DNA of 44,943 bases from Streptomyces purpureus (GCF_014648195.1 NZ_BMQQ01000001.1:42929-87871), one strand, 5' to 3'. Positions 31,600 through 41,009 are shown, counted from the first letter of the stretch. Made by a program: numbers and translations. The notes: a model not told the origin generated them from the sequence alone.

Positions 31600-32799
31600 G
31601 TGACCGGCGCTGGCTCCGATCATCCGCTGCGTGCCCGGCTTCGCTCCCTGCGGCCCGCGGCCTTCGGCGCGGACCCCACCGGAGCCCGGATGGAGCGGAT
31701 CCGCCGCTCGCCGAACTTCGCCGACGGGGTCTTCCAGAACCCCGTCGCCGCCCGGCACAGACCCTCCGGCTCCGCCCTGGACTTCGCCAAGATCTACTTC
31801 AGCAAGGACGCCCGGCTGCACCGGGCCCCCGCCCTGCCGGTCCCGCTCCACCCCACCACCGCCACGGACCTCGCCCGGCCCCCGGCCTCGGGCCTGCGGC
31901 TCACCTGGATGGGACACTCCAGCGTCCTCGCCGAGATCGACGGCCACCGGGTGCTCTTCGACCCGGTCTGGGGCGAACGCTGCTCGCCGTTCTCCTTCGC
32001 CGGCCCCAAGCGGCTGCACCCCGTGCCCCTGCCGCTCGCCGCCCTCGGCCCGGTCGACGCCGTGGTCATCTCCCACGACCACTACGACCACCTCGACCTC
32101 CCCACCATCCGCGCCCTGGCCGGTACGGACACCGTCTTCGCCGTCCCGCTGGGCGTCGGCGCCCACCTGGAGCGCTGGGGTGTGGCCCACTCGCGGCTGC
32201 GGGAACTGGACTGGAACGAGTCGACCGAGGTCAAGGACGTACGCCTGACCGCGACGCCCGCCCGCCACTTCTGCGGCCGCGGCCTGCGCAACCAGCAGCA
32301 CACCCTCTGGGCCTCCTGGGTCGCCACCGGCCCCGAGCACCGCGTCTACCACAGCGGCGACACCGGCTACTTCCCCGGCTTCCAGGAGATCGGCGCGGCA
32401 CATGGCCCGTTCGACGCGACGATGATCCAGATCGGCGCCTATTCGGAGTACTGGCCCGACATCCACATGACCCCGGCCGAGGGAATGCGCGCCCACCTCG
32501 ACCTCCAGGGCGGCGCCCCCGCCGGAATCATGCTGCCGATCCACTGGGGCACCTTCAACCTGGCTCCACACCCCTGGGCCGAGCCAGGTGAGTGGACGAA
32601 GGACGCTGCCGAGGAGGCCGGCCAGACGGTGGCACTCCCCAGGCCGGGCGAGCCCTTCGAGCCCGCGGGGAAGCTGCCCGTGGAGCCGTGGTGGCGGGCT
32701 GTGTCGCATCCGAATGCGCATCCGTGGAGCCGCCCCCGGCCTGCTGAGGTCGTTGCCGAGCCGCGCAGCGACGATCTCGACCTCGCGGGCGAGCGGTGA
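31600..32799 (+). CDS. MBL-fold metallo-hydrolase (NAPE-PLD/UlaG-like)
   Basis: A 399-residue cytosolic metallo-beta-lactamase-fold enzyme. The dinuclear metal motif HDHYDHLD (HxHxDH) is at ~162-169; WMGHSS and HSGDTGY provide further ligands. The ~100-residue N-terminal extension and C-terminal Pro/Trp-rich segment match the NAPE-phospholipase-D-like group, whose bacterial substrates are largely unknown. The GTG at 31600 follows AGGAGG; an in-frame ATG at 31571 would add ten residues. A CATAAT at 31565-31570 may be the -10 box. The 3' end abuts a pseudogene region. Confidence 0.9.
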   Translation: MTGAGSDHPLRARLRSLRPAAFGADPTGARMERIRRSPNFADGVFQNPVAARHRPSGSALDFAKIYFSKDARLHRAPALPVPLHPTTATDLARPPASGLRLTWMGHSSVLAEIDGHRVLFDPVWGERCSPFSFAGPKRLHPVPLPLAALGPVDAVVISHDHYDHLDLPTIRALAGTDTVFAVPLGVGAHLERWGVAHSRLRELDWNESTEVKDVRLTATPARHFCGRGLRNQQHTLWASWVATGPEHRVYHSGDTGYFPGFQEIGAAHGPFDATMIQIGAYSEYWPDIHMTPAEGMRAHLDLQGGAPAGIMLPIHWGTFNLAPHPWAEPGEWTKDAAEEAGQTVALPRPGEPFEPAGKLPVEPWWRAVSHPNAHPWSRPRPAEVVAEPRSDDLDLAGER

Positions 32800-32829
32800 T
32801 GACGATCGGGGACGACTTTGCCCGGGCTG

Positions 32830-33260
32830 CGCGGATGCCGGAGGGTCTGGACCGGAGCCGGACGTGGGACTTGAGCCGGAGCTGGTCGACGGCTTGGGCC
32901 GTCCGATCGCATTCGGGGAGGAAGACGGCCAACTGTTGGGCGCCCATGGGCAGTTCGAGCGTCTCGCGGGGCAGGTGCAGCCGGTGACCGTCCGGGTGGT
33001 CGAGCCGGAGGACTGCGTGGCGCGGTACGACGTGCCGGGCGAGGCGGTCGGTGAACTCGGGCCCGGCCACGGGGGTGAGCTCGGAGGTGAGCCATTCGAG
33101 GTTCTCGAGGGACGGCGCCTGCCACAGGTCGAAGGCCAGCTGGTCCGCGACGTCGTCCCAGTCGGTGAAGAACGTCCGGGCCCGGGGTCGGTGAACAGAT
33201 AGCGGTTGAGGTTCGGTTCGGCGTCGTCGAGCAGCCCGGTGCCGCCGGCGATCGACCGGA
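32830..33260 (-). pseudogene. MmyB-type XRE regulator remnant (N-truncated, frameshifted)
   Basis: Reading leftwards, LDDAEPNLNRYLFTDP lies in one frame and RARTFFTDWDDVADQLAFDL, then LPRETLELPMGAQQLAVFLP, in the next. Together they make a typical MmyB ligand-binding domain. A single base (one C in the run before GGGCCCGG at about 33182-33188) is missing at the frame change. The N-terminal helix-turn-helix that these regulators carry is gone; the reading meets the MFS remnant at about 33260. MmyB regulators usually sit divergently from the oxidoreductase or transporter they control, which matches the genes here. Confidence 0.7.
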
Positions 33261-33261
33261 A

Positions 33262-34299
33262 GCGATGGTGCCCAGGCTCGCCGCCCGGTGGGGCGACGAA
33301 CGGTTGCTCGGCGCGGCGCTGGTCGTGCTGACACTGGGCATCGCGGTCCTGTGGGTGCCGTCGGCGGCCGGCCTGTTCACGGGGACCGTCCCTGATCGGA
33401 GCGGGCATCGCCGTGGGCACGTGCTGCTGCCGAGCCTGATCAAGCGTGATTTCCCTACGAGGGTGGGTCTGTTGACCAGCGCGTACGCGACGGTCATGGG
33501 CGGCGTCGCCGCGGTGGCGTCCGGGGTGGCGGTACCGATCAGTGAGGTCGCACCCGGTGGCTGGTACACCGCGCTGGGCTGCTGGGTCGTGATCGCGCTG
33601 GTGGCCCTTCTGCTGTGGCTGCCGCAGATGCGCCGCGCCGCCCGCCCCGCAGACGGCGCGCGCACAGCACCGGCTGCCCTGGGGGTCCGGCCCCGCCTGG
33701 GCGGTCACCGCGTTCATGGGACTGCAGTCGCTCGGCTTCTACGTGGTCGTGACGTGGCTGCCCCAGGTCTTCCAGGACAACGGCGTCAGCGCGGCCACGG
33801 CCGAATGGCTGCTGTTCCTGTTCCAGGCGGTCGCGGTGCTGACCAGCCTGGCGGTGCCGGGCGCGCTGCGCTGGACCCGCGACCAGCGGGCGCCGGCGAC
33901 GGTGTGCTCGGCCGTCCTGCCGCTCGGCTACCTCGGGCTCCTGGTGGCCCCGGAGCTGGCGCTGCCGTGGAGCGTCGTCCTCGGCCTGGGCGGAGGCACC
34001 TGCCTGGTGCTGGCGCTGGCGTTCCTCGGCATGCGTGCCGAGGACGCGGCCGGATCAGGCGCGCTGTCGGCGATGGCGCAGTCGGTCGGCTACCTCCTCG
34101 CCGCCGTCGGCCCCGTGGTCTTCGGCCTGCTGCACACGGTCAGTTCCGGCTGGGAGGCGCCGCTGGCGGTGATGTGCGTGGCCGCGGCCGGGCAGAGGTC
34201 TCGCTGGTGGCCGGGCGTGACACGGTGCGGCCGGCCGGGGCCCACGAGCCCGGCCTGGTCGCGGCGGCGCCGGAGCGGGCCTCGTCGCCCGGACGCTGA
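33262..34299 (+). pseudogene. MFS transporter (CynX/NimT type) remnant with several frameshifts
   Basis: Membrane-transporter sequence is continuous only if frames are switched at about 33390, 33420, 33690 and 34190. Readable blocks are PRLAARWGDERLLGAAL, LIGAGIAVG, VLLPSLIKRDFPTRVGLLTS, then MGLQSLGFYVVVTWLPQVFQ and MAQSVGYLLAAVGPVVFGLL, and finally AEVSLVAGRDTV. This is the CynX/NimT (cyanate-transporter-like) pattern. The first one or two membrane helices are missing at the junction with the MmyB remnant. It is not expected to make a working protein. Confidence 0.8.
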
Positions 34300-34338
34300 C
34301 CGCCCCAGGGCCGAGGGATTCAAGATCACCCTTCGCGA

Positions 34339-34376
34339 CTTCTTGATTTAAAAGTCTGCACTCCAAAATCAGGAAG
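34339..34376. promoter_or_regulatory. imperfect inverted repeat upstream of the oxidoreductase
   Basis: CTTCTTGATTT (34339-34349) and AAATCAGGAAG (34366-34376) are inverted copies with one mismatch across 16 bases, in an unusually AT-rich patch 60 bases before the LLM-type gene. It could be an operator for a regulator such as the HxlR protein at 36121, or a relic of the degraded neighbours. Confidence 0.4.
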
Positions 34377-34435
34377 TACAGGCTAAGGTCGACGGGCCGG
34401 GAAGCTCCGGAGACCCACGACCCCGGGGAGGGGCG

Positions 34436-35403
34436 ATGTCAGGGCTGAAGATCGGGTACTTACTGCCGACGCGCGACCAGACGGTTCGGGCAGAGCACGA
34501 ACCGGGACGGCTCGTCGCCCAGGCCCGGCGGGCCGAGCGGCTCGGGTTCGACTCCGTCTGGGCAGGGGACAGCCCCGTGACCAGACCACGGGCGGATCCG
34601 CTGCTGCTCCTGGCGGCCGTGGCCGAGGCCACCGAACGGGTCGCGCTGGGAACGGCGGTACTGCTGCCCGCGTTGCGCCACCCGATCCTCCTCGCGCACC
34701 AGCTCGCCACCCTCGACCGGCTGTCCGGCGGACGGCTGATCGCCGGTATGGGCGGCGGCTTCCCGAACCCGGACACCCGGGCCCAGTTCACGGCCGTCGG
34801 CGTCCCGTTCGGCCGCCGGATCAGCCGCCTGGAGGAGTCCGTCGACGCCATGCGACTGCTCTGGTCGGGAGAGCAGGTGTCGTACCGAGGAGAGCACTTC
34901 GCCTTCTCGGACGTACGGATCGCTCCCCCGCCGTCCCGCCCCGGCGGCCCGCCTGTCTGGCTGGCCGGAACCGGCGGCCCGGCGTTGCGGCGCGTGGCCC
35001 GCCTCGCCGACGGCTGGCTGCCGTACCCGCCCACGACGGCGACGTACGCGGAGGACCTTCGTACGGTCGCGGACGAACTCCGCAGCATCGAGGAGGGCGC
35101 ACGCCCCGCCGCCCCGTCACCCCCGCTCTGTACGCGACGCTCTGTGTGGACCGGGACGCGGAGAGGGCGGGTATGCGGCTGAGGGCGAGCGTCGAGTGCT
35201 ACTACGACGCGCCGCTGGAGAAGATCGCGTCGGTCCAGGCCTTGTTCGCCGGCACCCCCCGCCAGGCCGTCGACCGGCTCGCCGGCTACGTCGCGGCCGG
35301 TGCCCGGCACCTGGTGATCCGCCTGGCCACCGACGACCACGAGGCGGACCTGGAGGAGTTCGCCGACGACGTCCTGCCGTTTCTGCGCGAGGAGCACCGA
35401 TGA
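34436..35403 (+). pseudogene. LLM-class (F420/FMN) oxidoreductase with a frameshift
   Basis: The first 220 residues (KIGYLLPTRDQT, GFDSVWAGDSPV, LGTAVLLPALRHPILLAHQL) are a normal luciferase-like TIM-barrel flavin enzyme. After about 35100 the frame derails into TRRSVWTGTRRG and stops at 35182, while the next frame continues with VTPALYATLCVDRDAERAG to a proper C-terminus (FADDVLPFLREEHR) at 35403. One missing base around 35100-35115 explains this. The full protein would have about 322 residues. Its true stop overlaps the alpha/beta hydrolase start (ATGA), showing the two were an operon. A sequencing error is possible. Confidence 0.8.
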
Positions 35404-36116
35404 CCACGTACGTACTCGTCCACGGCGCCTGGCACGGGCCCTGGGCCTGGGACCGGGTCGTCCCCCTGCTGCACGCCGCCGGGGCCCGCACGCTCACCCC
35501 GGACCTCGGCGCGTCCGGCGACCGCGGGCTCCACCACGACGCCGGGACGGTCGCCGCCGCCCTCGACACCGCCCCGGAAGGAGAGGAACTCGTCCTCGTC
35601 GGCCACAGTTACGCCGGTCTCGTCGTCCGGGAGGCGGCGGACCTGAGGCCCCGCGCCGTCGACCGCCTCGTCCTCGTGGACGGCTGGGCCGGACCCGACG
35701 GGGTGAGCATGTTCGGACTGGCGCCCGACGCCTTCGTCACCGCCATGCGCGCGGCGGCAGGGACGTCCGGCGACAGGCGGCACATCCCGGCCCCGTCCCC
35801 GGCCGCCTTCGGCGTCGTCGACGCCGTCGACGCGGCCTGGCTTGCCGAGCGCCTCGTCCCGCAGGCGCTGCGCACGTTCACCGAGGCCACGCGGCTGAGC
35901 GGCGCCGTCGACCGGATCCCCGGCACGGCCGTCCACTGCCGGCCCGCGGCCTACCCGTTCGACCGCTTCGGCGCCGCCCTCGGCTACCGGACGCTCGCGC
36001 TCGACGGCCCGCATGACGTGATGCTGACCGACCCGGTGCCGCTCGCCCGGCTGCTCCTGGACGTACCCGGACATCCGGCGGCGCTTCAAGAACAGGAAGG
36101 GGGAAGTCTAGAGTGA
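35400..36116 (+). CDS. alpha/beta hydrolase
   Basis: A 238-residue cytosolic alpha/beta-hydrolase related to plant-type esterases and hydroxynitrile lyases. The oxyanion-hole loop is LVHGAWHGPWAWD (~6-18), the nucleophile elbow is GHSYAG and the catalytic His lies in DGPHDVMLTDP near the C-terminus. ATG overlaps the stop of the frameshifted oxidoreductase (ATGA), so the gene is intact but its translational coupling may be broken. It probably acts on the same small molecule as that oxidoreductase, under the adjacent HxlR regulator (inference). Confidence 0.87.
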   Translation: MTTYVLVHGAWHGPWAWDRVVPLLHAAGARTLTPDLGASGDRGLHHDAGTVAAALDTAPEGEELVLVGHSYAGLVVREAADLRPRAVDRLVLVDGWAGPDGVSMFGLAPDAFVTAMRAAAGTSGDRRHIPAPSPAAFGVVDAVDAAWLAERLVPQALRTFTEATRLSGAVDRIPGTAVHCRPAAYPFDRFGAALGYRTLALDGPHDVMLTDPVPLARLLLDVPGHPAALQEQEGGSLE

Positions 36117-36120
36117 GGGC

Positions 36121-36795
36121 GTGGAGCAGCGAACGTACAACCAGTACTGCGCGACCGCGCGCACCCTCGACCTCGTCGGCGAGCGCTGGACCCTGCTGCT
36201 CATCCGCGAACTGCTCACCGGGCCCAAGCGGTACGGCGACCTCCAAGCCAGCCTGCGCGGGCTCGGCACCGGCCTGCTCGCGGCCCGGCTGAAGCACCTG
36301 GAACGCGAGGGACTCGCCCGCAAGGTCACCCTGCCGCCGCCGGCCCGCACCCCCGCGTACGCGCTCACCGAGGCGGGCCAGGAACTCGGCCCCGCCGTCC
36401 TGGCGCTGGCCCGGTGGGGCCTGAGGTGGGCCATGGGCGAGCGCCGCGAGGACGAGACCTTCCATGCCGGCTGGGCCGTGCTCGGCCTGCGGGCCTGCTT
36501 CGACCCCGATGCCGCTGCGGGACTGCGCGCGGTGTACGAGTTCCACGTCGACGACGAGATTCTCCATGCCCGCGTCGACGACGGCACCGTCGAGACGGTC
36601 CACGGGCCGGCGCAGTACCCGGACGCGAGAATCACCATCACGGAGGAGGCGTTCGTCGGCGTGACTGCCCGCAGGCTGACCTTCTCCGACGCGATCGAGG
36701 CCGGCGCCGCGACGGCGACCGGCGACGGCGAGGCCCTGCGCAGACTGCCGAGCCTTTTCCAACTTCCGGCCCCGCGTTCCCGCACGGCGGACTGA
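36121..36795 (+). CDS. HxlR-family transcription regulator
   Basis: A 224-residue regulator. The winged helix-turn-helix (~1-95) has CATARTLDLVGERWTLLLIR and GPKRYGDLQASLRGLGTG; the residue after YNQY is the redox-type Cys of the family (Cys10). The C-terminal ~110 residues form an SCP2-like small-ligand domain. It starts at GTG; AAGGGGGAAG lies 12 or more bases upstream and GAGGG directly before. It follows the hydrolase by four bases, so it belongs to the oxidoreductase-hydrolase unit and likely regulates it. Confidence 0.88.
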   Translation: MEQRTYNQYCATARTLDLVGERWTLLLIRELLTGPKRYGDLQASLRGLGTGLLAARLKHLEREGLARKVTLPPPARTPAYALTEAGQELGPAVLALARWGLRWAMGERREDETFHAGWAVLGLRACFDPDAAAGLRAVYEFHVDDEILHARVDDGTVETVHGPAQYPDARITITEEAFVGVTARRLTFSDAIEAGAATATGDGEALRRLPSLFQLPAPRSRTAD

Positions 36796-37108
36796 CCTTC
36801 GTACGAGGGTATCCGGCCCACTCACGACGTCCGCTGGATCACCCTCCCGCGAGATCGTCCGGCGACCTCCGGACACGGCTCCGATCGAGGAGCCGGAGGC
36901 GGGCGGCGTCGCTGCAGCCAGCTCCACAGGGTCAGTGACTCCACGAGGGTTCCCGGGCCCCCGCGCCGTCCGGAACTCGGGCTCCCGGGCCGCGCGGTGG
37001 AAGAGCAGCACGGACAGCGGTCCGAGCAGCACACGGAAACGGGTGAACCCCCCCCCGTGGTCGCCGAGCGGCGCGCGAGTTGGCCGACGTCATTGACGAC
37101 CTCGGTGC
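36796..37108. other. non-coding gap, no recognised gene
   Basis: The 313 bases between the convergent HxlR and SPFH genes hold open frames on both strands but none with a ribosome site or a recognisable product. A run of nine C lies at about 37048-37056. I see no clear hairpin terminator. Confidence 0.5.
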
Positions 37109-38218
37109 TCAGTCGCCGGAGTTTGTTCCCCGGCCCGGCACCTGGGACGCCCCCGCGGCTTCGGCTTCGGCCTTCGCGTCGCTCACTACGGCGGCGGCCT
37201 GCCTCGCGACCTCATCGGCAGCCGTGGCAGCGTCGAGCGGAAGCGGCGAGCCTGCCTCGAGCTCCGGAGCCGCGTCTTCGTCCGGCGTGCCCTCGGCGCC
37301 CGTGGTCGCTGCTTCCTGCGGCTGCGCGGATGCGGGAAGACCCATCGCCGACTGATCGCCGAATGCGTGGGTGACGGCGCGAACTGCCTCGGTCAGCTCG
37401 CCCGGGATCACCCAGAAGGTGTTGTTGTCGCTCTTCGCCAGGTGCGGGAGCGTCTCGAGGTACTTGTAGGCCAGGACCTTCGGGTCGGCGTTGTTGCGAT
37501 GAACGGCCTGGAAGACGCGCTCCACCGCCTTCGCTTCGCCGTCCGCCCGCAAGATCATGGCCTGCTGCGTGCCCTGAGCTTCCAGGATGTCCTTCTGCTT
37601 CGTACCCTCCGCGGTAAGGATCTTGGCCTGCCGCTCCCCTTCGGCGTGCAGGATGGCCGCGCGCTTGTCACGCTCGGCCCGCATCTGCTTCTCCATCGCC
37701 TCTTTGATGGTGTGCGGTGGATCGATGGCCTTGATCTCGACGCGGTTGACCCGGATGCCCCACTTGCCGGTGGCGTCGTCGAGGACGGCGCGGAGCCGCG
37801 CGTTGATCTCCTCGCGAGAGGTGAGCGTCTGCTCCAGGTCCATGGAGCCGATGACGTTCCGCAGCGTGGTCACGGTGAGCTGATCGATCGCCTGCAGGTA
37901 GTCAGCGACCTCGTAGGCCGCCGCCCGCGGGTCGGTGATCTGGTAGTAGAGCACGGTGTCGATGTTCACCACGAGGTTGTCCTCGGTGATCACCGGCTTG
38001 GGGGCGGACGAATACACCTGCTCGCGCACGTCGAGTTTGGTGTTGATCCGATCCGCCACTGGCAGGACGAAGTTGAGGCCAGGCTGCAGCGTCCGCCGGT
38101 AGCGGCCAAAGCGCTCGATGTTGTATCGGCGCGCCTGCGGGACGATCCGCACCGTGGAGGCGATGAGGAAGACGACGACGATCGCCGCCACGAGAATCGG
38201 GATGACAACCGGATCCAC
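37109..38218 (-). CDS. SPFH/band 7 membrane scaffold protein
   Basis: A 369-residue protein of the stomatin/QmcA type. It has one N-terminal membrane anchor (VVIPILVAAIVVVFLIAST, residues 3-21), then the band 7 domain with VPQARRYNIERFGRYRRTL and PHTIKEAMEKQMRAERDKRA leading into a long Ala/Glu/Lys coiled coil (~170-240). The final 80 residues are acidic and low-complexity. It organises membrane microdomains with NfeD, encoded 29 bases upstream. The start is GTG with GGAGGA four bases away. Its codon choice is noticeably less GC-rich than that of most neighbours. Confidence 0.92.
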   Translation of the reverse strand: MDPVVIPILVAAIVVVFLIASTVRIVPQARRYNIERFGRYRRTLQPGLNFVLPVADRINTKLDVREQVYSSAPKPVITEDNLVVNIDTVLYYQITDPRAAAYEVADYLQAIDQLTVTTLRNVIGSMDLEQTLTSREEINARLRAVLDDATGKWGIRVNRVEIKAIDPPHTIKEAMEKQMRAERDKRAAILHAEGERQAKILTAEGTKQKDILEAQGTQQAMILRADGEAKAVERVFQAVHRNNADPKVLAYKYLETLPHLAKSDNNTFWVIPGELTEAVRAVTHAFGDQSAMGLPASAQPQEAATTGAEGTPDEDAAPELEAGSPLPLDAATAADEVARQAAAVVSDAKAEAEAAGASQVPGRGTNSGD

Positions 38219-38247
38219 AATTCCTCCGTCAGGATGTGTTCAGCCGA

Positions 38248-38685
38248 TCACGGAAGGAGTTCACGGGGGTAGACAACCGCCGTAGCGCCGTCGATCTCCA
38301 TGACATCCACCAGCGCTCCCACCGGGATCACCTGGCTTTCGTCGAGGGCGCGAGCGGACCATTCCTCACCAGAGATCTTGATCAGGCCGCGGCTCGCGGT
38401 GACCTCCTGCATGACCTCCGCCCGCTTGCCGATCAGCGCATCGCTTCCCTCACGTGAGAGGGGTGCCTGTCTCATCTGCCGCAGCGCGACAGGACGCACG
38501 ACGAGAAGACCCGCTGCCGCTGCCACTCCGAACGCCACGAGCTGGCCGAGAAGGCCGACGCCCACACCGGCGACCACAGCGGCGACCAAGGCGGCACCCG
38601 CCAGCAACCCGAGAACCAGCGTCAGGGTGAAGAACTCCGCGACACCAAGTGCCGCGGCGGCGAGCAACCATACGAACCACGGCAT
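38248..38685 (-). CDS. NfeD-like membrane protein
   Basis: A 145-residue short NfeD homologue: three membrane segments in the first ~75 residues (FVWLLAAAALGVAEFFTLTL onwards) and a C-terminal OB-fold (GKRAEVMQEV, GLIKISGEEWSARA, VGALVDVMEIDG). It lacks the N-terminal protease domain of long NfeD proteins. GGGAGG lies ahead of the ATG. It forms a two-gene operon with the downstream SPFH gene, the standard pairing of these families; together they are thought to build flotillin-like membrane domains. Confidence 0.93.
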   Translation of the reverse strand: MPWFVWLLAAAALGVAEFFTLTLVLGLLAGAALVAAVVAGVGVGLLGQLVAFGVAAAAGLLVVRPVALRQMRQAPLSREGSDALIGKRAEVMQEVTASRGLIKISGEEWSARALDESQVIPVGALVDVMEIDGATAVVYPRELLP

Positions 38686-39265
38686 CGAATCAGCCTCCCT
38701 CAGGGGGACCTATTCATCACATACCCCACTGAACAAACAACGGAACATGCCTACCCCGCGCCGGTCGGAAGCACGACGGCGAATGAGGACCGCGGTCATC
38801 GGTGGCACCATCGGCGAGGTGGCCGCTGGGTCACCTTCCGGCCGCCGCGAAGGTACCGGACGCGCCATGGTGGCGGGATGTCGCGCATGCGCCGCGGCCC
38901 GCCGAAGCCGGCCACGTGACCACCCGCGGGCAGACCCCCGCCACCCTGGCGGCCACCCCGAAGGAGCCCGTGGCCAGCGGCCGGGACGAAGGGCGGGACA
39001 GCCAGGAGGCCGCACCCACCGCCTGAACCGGGGGTCAACGCAGCGTTTTCGGGCGGCCGTGCGAGGCCTCATACCAGAGCGGGACGCTTGGCGGGCAAAG
39101 TTGTCAACTGCCCACCGCACATGAACGCAACACGACTACCGTGTGTGTCCGGTGATCAACGGTGGGCTCATGGCACTCAGCCGTGTCCATCCGTGCGCCG
39201 AAGCGAAAACACCTCGCACACCTCGCAGTACGCCGATTCCTGGGACCCACGTACCAAGGACGCTG
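38686..39265. other. 580-base intergenic region between NfeD and the conservon
   Basis: The two flanking units are divergent, so both promoters lie here. An open frame at 38802-39026 (plus) has no ribosome site and an unrecognised, low-complexity product, so I do not call it. The NfeD side is AT-richer (38700-38750). No strong -35/-10 pair could be fixed. Confidence 0.5.
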
Positions 39266-41002
39266 ATGTCTCAACTTCGCGCACCCGCCGCGCGGCCGGA
39301 CCGCCGTGAGGGCGGGCGGCACGGCCGGCCAGGCGCCCGTTCCCACTCCGCCACGGGGAGGACCGCGCCGCTCGTTCCGGAAGCCCGCATACGCCCCCAA
39401 CTGCTGCGCACCTCCGTGCTGCCGGCCGTCGTGGTCGCCCTCGGGGGGGCGGCCGCGGTGCTCTTCACCCTCCGCTCCACCGGAGCCGCCCCCACGCCCG
39501 GCCTGCTGGCCGCGCTCGTCGGCTCCGCCGCGGTGGCCGCCGCCGGGGTGGCCGCCGCCGTACGGGGGGCGGACCGCGCCGCCAAGTCCGTGGAGGACCG
39601 CTGCCAGGCCATGCGCCGCACCGCGGCCCGCGGCCAGAACGACCTGCTCACCATCGTGGAGCTGCTGCGCCGCGGCGAGGGCCCCCCGGCCCGCGCCAAG
39701 ACGCCGCCCCCCGCCGTCGGGTCCGACGAATTCGAGCTGCTGGAACAGGAGTTGAACCGGTCCCACGACGCCGCCGTGGCGGCCGTCGTGCAGGCCTCCC
39801 AGCTCTCCAGCAGCGTCGGCAACGAACAGAAGGTGGAGGTCTTCGTCAACCTGGCCCGCCGGCTCCAGTCCCTCGTGCACCGCGAGATCCAGCTCCTCGA
39901 CGAGCTGGAGAACGAGGTCGAGGACCCCGAGCTGCTCAAGGGCCTGTTCCACGTCGACCACCTGGCGACCCGCATCCGCCGGCACGCCGAGAACCTCGCC
40001 GTCCTCGGCGGCGCCATCTCCCGGCGTCAGTGGTCCAACCCCGTCACCATGACCGAGGTGCTGCGCTCCTCCATCGCCGAGGTCGAGCAGTACCCCCGGG
40101 TCAAGCTCGTGCCGCCGATCGACGGCACCCTGCGCGGCCACGCCGTCGCCGACGTCATCCACCTCCTCGCCGAACTCGTCGAGAACGCCACGCTGTTCTC
40201 CGCGCCGAACACCACCGTGCTGCTGCGCGCCCAGCACGTGGCCGCCGGGCTCGCCGTCGAGGTCGAGGACCGGGGCCTAGGCATGCCGATCACCGAGCAG
40301 AACAAGATGAACGCCCTGCTCACCGACCCCGACCAGGTCAATGTGGCGCACCTGCTGCAGGACGGCCGGATCGGACTCTTCGTCGTCTCCGCCCTCGCCC
40401 GGCGCCACGGCATCGCCGTCCGGCTCCAGTCGAACATCTACGGCGGCGTACAGGCCGTCCTGGTCCTGCCGCACGGACTCCTCGGCCCCGAGGCGGAAGG
40501 CCTCGCCCCGGCCGACGCCCCCCGGCCCGCCGAAGCGTCCTTGCCCGCCGGCGCACCGGCCCCCCGGGCCGTGCCGGGCGCGGCGCCCGAACCGGCCCCC
40601 CGGACGCTGACGTACACCACGTCCGCGCCCGGCATCCCGGTCCAGGCGGAGCACCACGCCCCACCGGCCACCGGCGCCACACCCCCCGCGCCGCTGCCCA
40701 TCCGCGGCGAGCGGAGCGAGCGGCCCACCCCGGCAGCGGCCCCGCCGGGCGCCCAGGCTCACGGCGGCCACCACGGACCCGGCGAACCGGAACGGCCCCG
40801 GCTGCCCAAGCGGCGCGCCCAGGAACACCTCGTACCGCAGCTGCGCGAGGAGCCCGTCGTCCGCCGAGCCGAGGAACCGCCGCTGCACGACCCCGGCCTG
40901 ATGGCCGCCTTCCAGCGCGGGATCGGACTCGCCGAGTCCCAGCCCCCGCGCAGCGACACCCCCTTCGCACCACAGCGACACGACGAATCTCCCAAGGAGT
41001 AG
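39266..41002 (+). CDS. conservon sensor kinase-like protein CvnA
   Basis: A 578-residue membrane histidine-kinase-like protein, first gene of a conservon. Two membrane helices (~48-65 and 75-95) sit close together with almost no extracellular sensor. A dimerisation region (HDAAVAAVVQASQLSSSV, then DHLATRIRRHAENLAVLGG) and an HATPase with N-box AELVENATLFSAP and G1-box VEDRGLGM follow. The last ~160 residues are Pro/Ala-rich and disordered. Conservon proteins assemble at the membrane like a eukaryotic G-protein system and affect development and antibiotic production. The ATG has AAGGA six bases upstream. Confidence 0.9.
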   Translation: MSQLRAPAARPDRREGGRHGRPGARSHSATGRTAPLVPEARIRPQLLRTSVLPAVVVALGGAAAVLFTLRSTGAAPTPGLLAALVGSAAVAAAGVAAAVRGADRAAKSVEDRCQAMRRTAARGQNDLLTIVELLRRGEGPPARAKTPPPAVGSDEFELLEQELNRSHDAAVAAVVQASQLSSSVGNEQKVEVFVNLARRLQSLVHREIQLLDELENEVEDPELLKGLFHVDHLATRIRRHAENLAVLGGAISRRQWSNPVTMTEVLRSSIAEVEQYPRVKLVPPIDGTLRGHAVADVIHLLAELVENATLFSAPNTTVLLRAQHVAAGLAVEVEDRGLGMPITEQNKMNALLTDPDQVNVAHLLQDGRIGLFVVSALARRHGIAVRLQSNIYGGVQAVLVLPHGLLGPEAEGLAPADAPRPAEASLPAGAPAPRAVPGAAPEPAPRTLTYTTSAPGIPVQAEHHAPPATGATPPAPLPIRGERSERPTPAAAPPGAQAHGGHHGPGEPERPRLPKRRAQEHLVPQLREEPVVRRAEEPPLHDPGLMAAFQRGIGLAESQPPRSDTPFAPQRHDESPKE

Positions 41003-41009
41003 ATGCACC

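Noticed and set aside
36822..37034. Cys-rich 70-codon frame on the minus strand after the SPFH gene
   Set aside because: Lacks a ribosome site and shares its stretch with equally open frames; no recognisable fold.
38802..39026. Open frame of 74 codons between NfeD and the conservon
   Set aside because: No ribosome site, low-complexity product and no recognised family.
39481..39560. Repetitive Ala-rich GC segments considered as tandem repeats or CRISPR-like units
   Set aside because: They are membrane-helix coding sequence with no regular repeat unit; no CRISPR array occurs anywhere in the window.
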